DNA of 64,000 bases from Apoda limacodes (taxonomy: Eukaryota; Arthropoda; Insecta; Lepidoptera; Limacodidae), in assembly GCA_946406115.1 (NCBI GenBank), contig OX291547.1, positions 19,907,001 through 19,971,000 on the forward strand. The letters run 5' to 3'. Of this stretch, positions 60,801-64,000 are shown one piece after another. Under the pieces are notes generated by a model. It was not told where the DNA came from, made no database searches, and saw only the letters and a list, made by a program, of their open reading frames with translations. Numbering within the stretch: position 1 is the stretch's first letter; each line of letters starts with the position of its first letter. Made by a program: the position numbers and the translations under genes.

Positions 60801-63399
60801 TACACGGTAAAAAAGAATTAGTTGAGCCAAGAGAATATCGTTTCATATATGCACCAACGAATATTTACTTCATCTAAGATATTATTTCTCTTAAATATTT
60901 AAAATAATATGAAGTTATCACAAGATCAAATTTCATTGAACCAGTAAATAAAACTCTATCAATTTGAAACAATATTTAATTCATTGAAGAAAAATATGCT
61001 TCTTTATTTGAAACACTTAGTTTTCTTGGGCGTAGAACTTCGTGCTTTATTGCACGGAAGAAATTTCGAGTTCACACAAGAGAATAGTGCTCTTAACTAG
61101 ACTACATCAGCTCTTAAATTAATAACATATTTTAGTTTAAAACAAAAAATGTTTCGGTCCAAAATGGCATAATTAAATAAAGTTTTTTTAAAAAGCCCTA
61201 CGCCTCTTTTCTGGAGGCTTGGGCCATATAGAGTCAGTCTACCGCACTGACTTAGTGTGTCTTAGCGGACGTTTGTCGTGCTAGTAGTGCCCTACTGCAG
61301 AGGCACAGGCCTCTTTTTCTGGAGGCTTGGGACATATAGGCAGTCTACCCGCACTGCCTTTATATGGACTTTGTCGAGCTAAGTAGCTATTCTCGCCTTT
61401 AGCTGATTATACAGCGTTATGTTTAATTATAATTGTTATGACTATTTAACGATCCTTCTTTAACATGGAAGAAAAGCGGTCACCCATCCAAATACTGACC
61501 ACGGTCGACGTTGCTTAACTTCGCTTATCGTTTCTGATAGACGAATGCGACTGTTTGCTGGATGCTTGTGGTGCGGCGGCAAAGAGGAGATCTCCTGCCA
61601 GGCGAGGTGTTATGCCTGGGGACCGCCGTGGTCCACTTATCATTCTGTTCGGTTTTCTATATATACTCATCGACAGAAGAAACTTTGATAGCGCGATGTA
61701 GGACGCGTGACGTCAGCCTTGCTTGTAGCGGTATGATATGATCCGCTACAAGCTTTACAATTCTCAGATAATAATTAACTGTAGGTTTCTCGCATAAACT
61801 GATACTAATTGGACGCACAAAACCCTACAATAAACAATTATTTAAAATTAAAAGCCAACACGAAATCCTATGAAGGACAGTGATGAGATTCATTCAATTT
61901 TGAAAATGCAGGTATTTACTTAAACGAAAAGAAAATTCGGTCAAAGGGATACTAGTTGATTAATTTCAACGAAAATGTTTAATATTTTAAAGCAGGTATT
62001 TTATTTGTTTCGACTAAAACAATAGTTTTAGCATAAAATATCAGATTTTGAGTCAAGAATCTAACAAATTCTGTTAAAATTATTATTTTCTCTAATTCAA
62101 AACAATATTATCTTAACTGAACATTTCACTGGCTTTGATTTAAGATACAATTATTTTCATAGAAAAATATAGTTTTTAATAAGTGACGTCGCTGATTTAA
62201 GAAAACCATGATTTTGGCGCAAAATAAATTATATTAAAGCAAAATATTTTTTTTTTTCAAACGAAGAAAAATAAAATGTTGCATATAAAAATGTATTTAT
62301 TTTAAACAAGAACATTAACTGTCTTAGGGTAATTAATTTAAGTTTGGTTGATCTAAAACGAACATTTATTTGGTTAAAAAAAAATTTGTTCATACGAAAA
62401 GAAGTTTATCAATTTCGATTGATAAAATGATTTTTTTTCTGGGAAATAATATTGCCTTCTGTGAACAAAATATGTCCAAAATAGTTGGATTTCTTGACTG
62501 AATGCAAATTACTTTGGTGGAATAGAACTTGGAAACTCTTTTTTTTCCGTGTAGTAATGTAAATCCATACTTATATTATAAATGTAAAAGTTACTCTGTA
62601 AGTCTGTCTGTCTGCTACCTCTTCATGCTTAAACCACTGTTCCGATTAAAATGAAATTTGGCATGGAGATAGTCTGAGTCCCGAGAAAGGACATATGCTA
62701 ATTGAAAACGTTAAGTGTGAGCCGGTTTTTTTTTCTATAATTGAGGAGTTGCCGTTAGAAAACCTACACCGATAATCGAATTTAGGGCGGTGAAACCGCA
62801 GGCAAATTATGCATGATCTGAGTTGCGGGGAAGGACAAAGGCTACTTGAAAACATCAAATGTGAGTCGGTTTTTTTTTCTAAAATTGAGTAGTTGTCGTT
62901 GAAATCCTACACCGATAACCGAATTTAGGGCGGGTGAAAACGTGGGCAAAAGCTAGTTAAAAATAATGACCAGTAATTCTGATTGCGGGTAATCTATAGT
63001 TTCCATTAATAAAGACGGAAGTAACAGACATCTAAACAAGTGTCATAAATTGATATTTATAGTGCAACAAGCTTTTCTGACCCAGTGTTCAAAGATCAGA
63101 ACTACAGTTGCCATATTAAAATGCTGTAAACTTACGCGACACTAGCGACAAGCGCCGGGTCAGAAAATTTTATTACACTGTAATTACTAACGTAGTAATC
63201 GTCATTGACGACAAACATTGGGGCGTTCGCACATGCACCCTGGCATTGCACGGTGTCGACACCAAACATGCCATCTGATGACAACTCCCCAACCTTGCAA
63301 CAAGTCTCTTTCTCCATTTGACATAGTAATGCGTCTGAACCACGAAGCATACAAGGTAATGAAACGCAAACTTTCATGTGAAATTTCCCTCTGAAGCGT
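57715..63399 (-). CDS. NDUFV2: NDUFV2-like complex I 24-kDa subunit, 3' half
   Basis: Three exons join in phase: 63399-63192, 60639-60563 and 57820-57715 (stop). All have AG acceptors and GT donors, with phases 2, 0 and 2. They encode about 122 residues of the C-terminal thioredoxin-fold [2Fe-2S] domain. The four cluster ligands are present as C-x4-C ([13 protein letters not shown]) and C-x3-C ([20 protein letters not shown]). These are followed by [28 protein letters not shown] and [15 protein letters not shown]. In the canonical protein this subunit sits in the NADH-oxidising arm of mitochondrial complex I. The helix around the first cysteines and the stretch after [12 protein letters not shown] are more diverged than expected for a housekeeping copy, so a duplicate, perhaps tissue-restricted, is likely (inference). 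The 5' exons lie beyond 64000. Both introns are full of transposons. Confidence 0.88.
57821..58012. other. Intron start, no further feature
   Basis: This is intronic sequence of the NDUFV2-like gene. It contains a small piece of the dispersed repeat (ctaatataataaatgcgaac gtgag). Confidence 0.4.
58013..58216 (+). repeat. Dispersed repeat, shorter copy of 27716-28025
   Basis: gttgcactccgggagtgccg gcagaagtgaaaac at the left and catccaacc-type block to cgccatatacta at the right match 27716-28025, with an internal deletion. It lies in the NDUFV2-like intron. Confidence 0.7.
58243..58301. repeat. 16-bp perfect inverted repeat (hairpin)
   Basis: aggtcacgtgtcctaa at 58243-58258 and ttaggacacgtgacct at 58286-58301 form a 16-bp stem around a 27-bp loop. 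Each arm contains the E-box-like palindrome cacgtg. Confidence 0.75.
58378..58605 (-). mobile_element. tRNA-headed SINE, copy 2
   Basis: It has the same order as 57305-57555: ttttggacatatcacacagc gcc at the left, tgtttgtccggtccgggaat caaaccca and ctgccaattaggctgcgagg at the right. The internal B box has one change. Confidence 0.7.
58606..58830. other. Intronic sequence, no clear feature
   Basis: Nothing beyond a partial dispersed-repeat end (atgccacgctgataatcgat tttag … gctaaagttag) is seen. Confidence 0.4.
59465..60268 (-). mobile_element. 5'-truncated non-LTR copy with 5-bp target duplication
   Basis: ttcta occurs at 59460-59464 and again at 60269-60273. Joining the outer sequence across the insert restores the palindromic arm cccttctagaaataaaa, the inverse of ttttatttctagaaggg at 59006-59024. 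The 3' tail on the minus strand is a run of tttgac units. The insert holds the ORF2 C-terminus and a 3' UTR. Confidence 0.85.
59775..60268 (-). pseudogene. Non-LTR ORF2 C-terminus, truncated
   Basis: The frame is open and reads [40 protein letters not shown] and ends NDKNPWD. It aligns along its length with the end of the broken element at 13143-14599, so both are one clade. The frame's apparent start lies in the host palindrome, not in the retroelement. The RT catalytic domain is absent, and no product is expected. Confidence 0.8.
60563..60639 (-). CDS. NDUFV2-like, penultimate exon
   Basis: The acceptor is tattttcag|gaagat and the donor ccca|gtaagc. The exon translates [19 protein letters not shown] then IPRAGP plus two bases. 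EDLT after the previous exon's NDDYY exactly continues the family consensus. The exon is only 77 bp, so ORF callers miss it. Confidence 0.88.
60640..61189. other. Intronic AT-rich sequence
   Basis: No feature is seen apart from the splice acceptor at its left edge. Confidence 0.4.
61190..61425 (+). repeat. Tandem duplication of ~125 bp
   Basis: cctctttt(c)tggaggcttg ggccatatag … cagtctaccgcactg occurs near 61203 and again near 61308, with gtcgtgctagtagtgcccta between. The copies are diverged and no coding is apparent. Confidence 0.6.
61478..61660 (-). mobile_element. 5S rRNA-derived SINE
   Basis: The minus strand reads gataagcgaagttaagcaac gtcgaccgtggtcagtattt ggatgggtgaccgc. This is the internal promoter and C-box region of 5S rRNA, followed by unrelated sequence. 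It is too diverged and incomplete for a working 5S gene and fits a 5S-headed (SINE3-type) element. It lies in the NDUFV2-like intron. Confidence 0.65.
61721..61753. repeat. Short hairpin
   Basis: gcttgtagcgg and ccgctacaagc flank tatgatatgat, giving an 11-bp perfect stem. It is similar in style to the foldback at 959-1055 (both contain ggtatgat). Confidence 0.6.
61754..62569. other. Intronic AT-rich sequence
   Basis: No feature is seen here. Confidence 0.4.
62570..62965 (+). repeat. Dispersed lepidopteran repeat with internal duplication
   Basis: tattataaatgtaaaagtta ctctg, gatt-aaaatgaaatttggcat ggagatag and two sub-blocks with tgtgagccggttttttttt and ccgttgaaa-like text end at gggcaaaagctagtta. 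It is the same two-block structure as 31720-32025. Confidence 0.6.
63060..63180. mobile_element. Tc1/mariner-type MITE next to a splice donor
   Basis: tagtgcaacaagcttttctg at the left and the inverse of cagtgtaataaaattttctg at the right, with TA on each side (63058-63059, 63181-63182), match the family at 34601-34722. At 121 bp it lies in the first intron (minus-strand order) seen in this window. Its right end is 11 bp from the exon end at 63192. Confidence 0.8.
63192..63399 (-). CDS. NDUFV2-like, [2Fe-2S] cluster exon
   Basis: The acceptor is cattggcag|acgcttc and the donor tactac|gttagt. One base finishes a codon, then [20 protein letters not shown] and the rest to NDDYY. It holds both cysteine pairs. 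The upstream [10 protein letters not shown] matches the family's GKYHIQVC strand, which is why the exon must begin before the first in-frame ATG at 63377. Confidence 0.88.
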
Positions 63400-63499
63400 C
63401 TGCCAATGAAAAGAGATTTGAAATAAAACCTATAAAACCTAAAAAGATAAAATTTTAGTAAATGTTACAAAATTCTTCCCCATTTGCCAGCTATTGACG
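63400..63499. other. Intronic sequence
   Basis: No further exon of the gene is recognisable between 63400 and 64000, so the next one upstream lies beyond the window. Confidence 0.4.
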
Positions 63500-63645
63500 A
63501 AATATAAAGTAAGTCAGAATCAAAAATCAAAATCAAAATCTTTTTATTCTAATGGGTTACTAAGAACACTTTCGAAACGTCAAGTAAATCAACTACAACT
63601 AGCTTTAAAACTAATTATAATACTGTTTAATTGCGTGCGTCCAAT
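63500..63645 (-). mobile_element. Non-LTR 3' UTR fragment, minus strand
   Basis: A run of atcaaa units (63510-63540), 'ctttttattctaatgggtta' and cactttcgaaacgtcaagta parallels the 3' end at 59465-59545 with its gtcaaa tail. It is therefore a short copy of a related element. Confidence 0.6.
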
Positions 63646-63905
63646 TCGTAAAATCACAGACGAAACATAATATTATAGTGTATCAACAACTAAGATTTAC
63701 AATGTAAATAGTTTGATTTAAAAAAAAAGCAATCAAAATTTACGTAATATTTCAATTGCCTATTGTTTTTCAAATTGCATAGGGGGGGCACCATGTGATA
63801 CGTTAAAAGTCTTTAATTATTCTGTGAAAGGATTTAAAGTAACTCCCGAGAAAAATATATTCATATAACATATAATATTACACAGCAGACGTACATATAT
63901 AAATA
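63646..63905. other. AT-rich sequence
   Basis: No feature is seen here. Confidence 0.4.
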
Positions 63906-64000
63906 TATACGTGTGTTCTACCGCTTGTACAATGGGATGTGTTCTGAGGAATTGTTCGAAATGATGCCCAGAGAAACTTCCTCCCACGAACGCTTGGGTT
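63906..64000 (+). pseudogene. Non-LTR RT fragment at window edge
   Basis: It reads VFYRLYNGMCSEELFEMM, then jumps by internal deletion to the RxT-S-ERLG segment. It belongs to the 56515 family and is cut by the window end. Confidence 0.65.

Noticed and set aside
61478..61560. A functional 5S rRNA gene
   Set aside because: It is incomplete and diverged, and followed by unrelated sequence instead of a pol III T-run at the right place.
1..64000. A CRISPR array or bacterial operon
   Set aside because: The tandem units are far too long, and everything in the window is eukaryotic in style.

Overview
The window is a repeat-dominated stretch of an insect genome, most likely a moth or butterfly. It is AT-rich. 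It carries the non-LTR 3' ends found all over lepidopteran genomes (tails reading 'ccaccttagtggtata'), tRNA-headed SINEs, SINE fragments flanked by 'ggttccgtgcc' and 'tacggaaccctaaa', and many copies of a repeat whose left part reads like 'attataaatgcgaaagt...gaaatttggcatggagat'. No bacterial features are present. Most of the short open frames are chance frames or remnants of transposons.

The centrepiece is one DNA transposon at 2969-21360 (about 18.4 kb), flanked by a perfect 9-bp target duplication, atattttgg (2960-2968 and 21361-21369). Its ends are giant inverted arms built from tandem units of about 846 bp: nine units on the left (to 10714) and five full plus one partial unit on the right (from about 16291). 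The unique core between the arms holds a minus-strand gene for a Ulp1/C48-type SUMO-protease-like protein ending in a C4HC3 PHD-like finger (15413-16228). It also holds a decayed non-LTR retrotransposon (10715-14913) and a relic of a second non-LTR family (14915-15345). The 9-bp duplication, tandem-repeat arms and Ulp1-PHD gene together point to the Mutator-like FB-NOF/Rehavkus group. No transposase is visible.

From 21.4 to 57 kb I see no secure host gene. The region holds a 165-bp satellite array (23155-23905), several foldback elements (24197, 25289, 28725, 29059, 32410, 33585, 44632), a minisatellite of about 120 bp (31090-31615), a roughly 245-bp diverged repeat array (39470-40465), SINEs, and 3' fragments of non-LTR elements. 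One spliced-looking open segment (24444-24525) is kept as a weak exon candidate.

The right end contains the 3' half of a host gene that simple ORF calling misses. Three minus-strand exons (63399-63192, 60639-60563, 57820-57715) join in phase with standard splice sites. They encode the C-terminal thioredoxin-fold [2Fe-2S] domain and tail of an NDUFV2-like (complex I 24 kDa) protein. All four iron-sulfur cysteines are kept, but the surrounding sequence is unusually diverged. The introns are full of transposons: a Tc1/mariner-type MITE lies 9 bp from the end of one exon, a 5S rRNA-derived SINE lies in the same intron, and the next intron holds a foldback element (58831-60462) that itself contains a 5'-truncated non-LTR copy with a 5-bp target duplication. 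The 5' exons lie beyond 64000.
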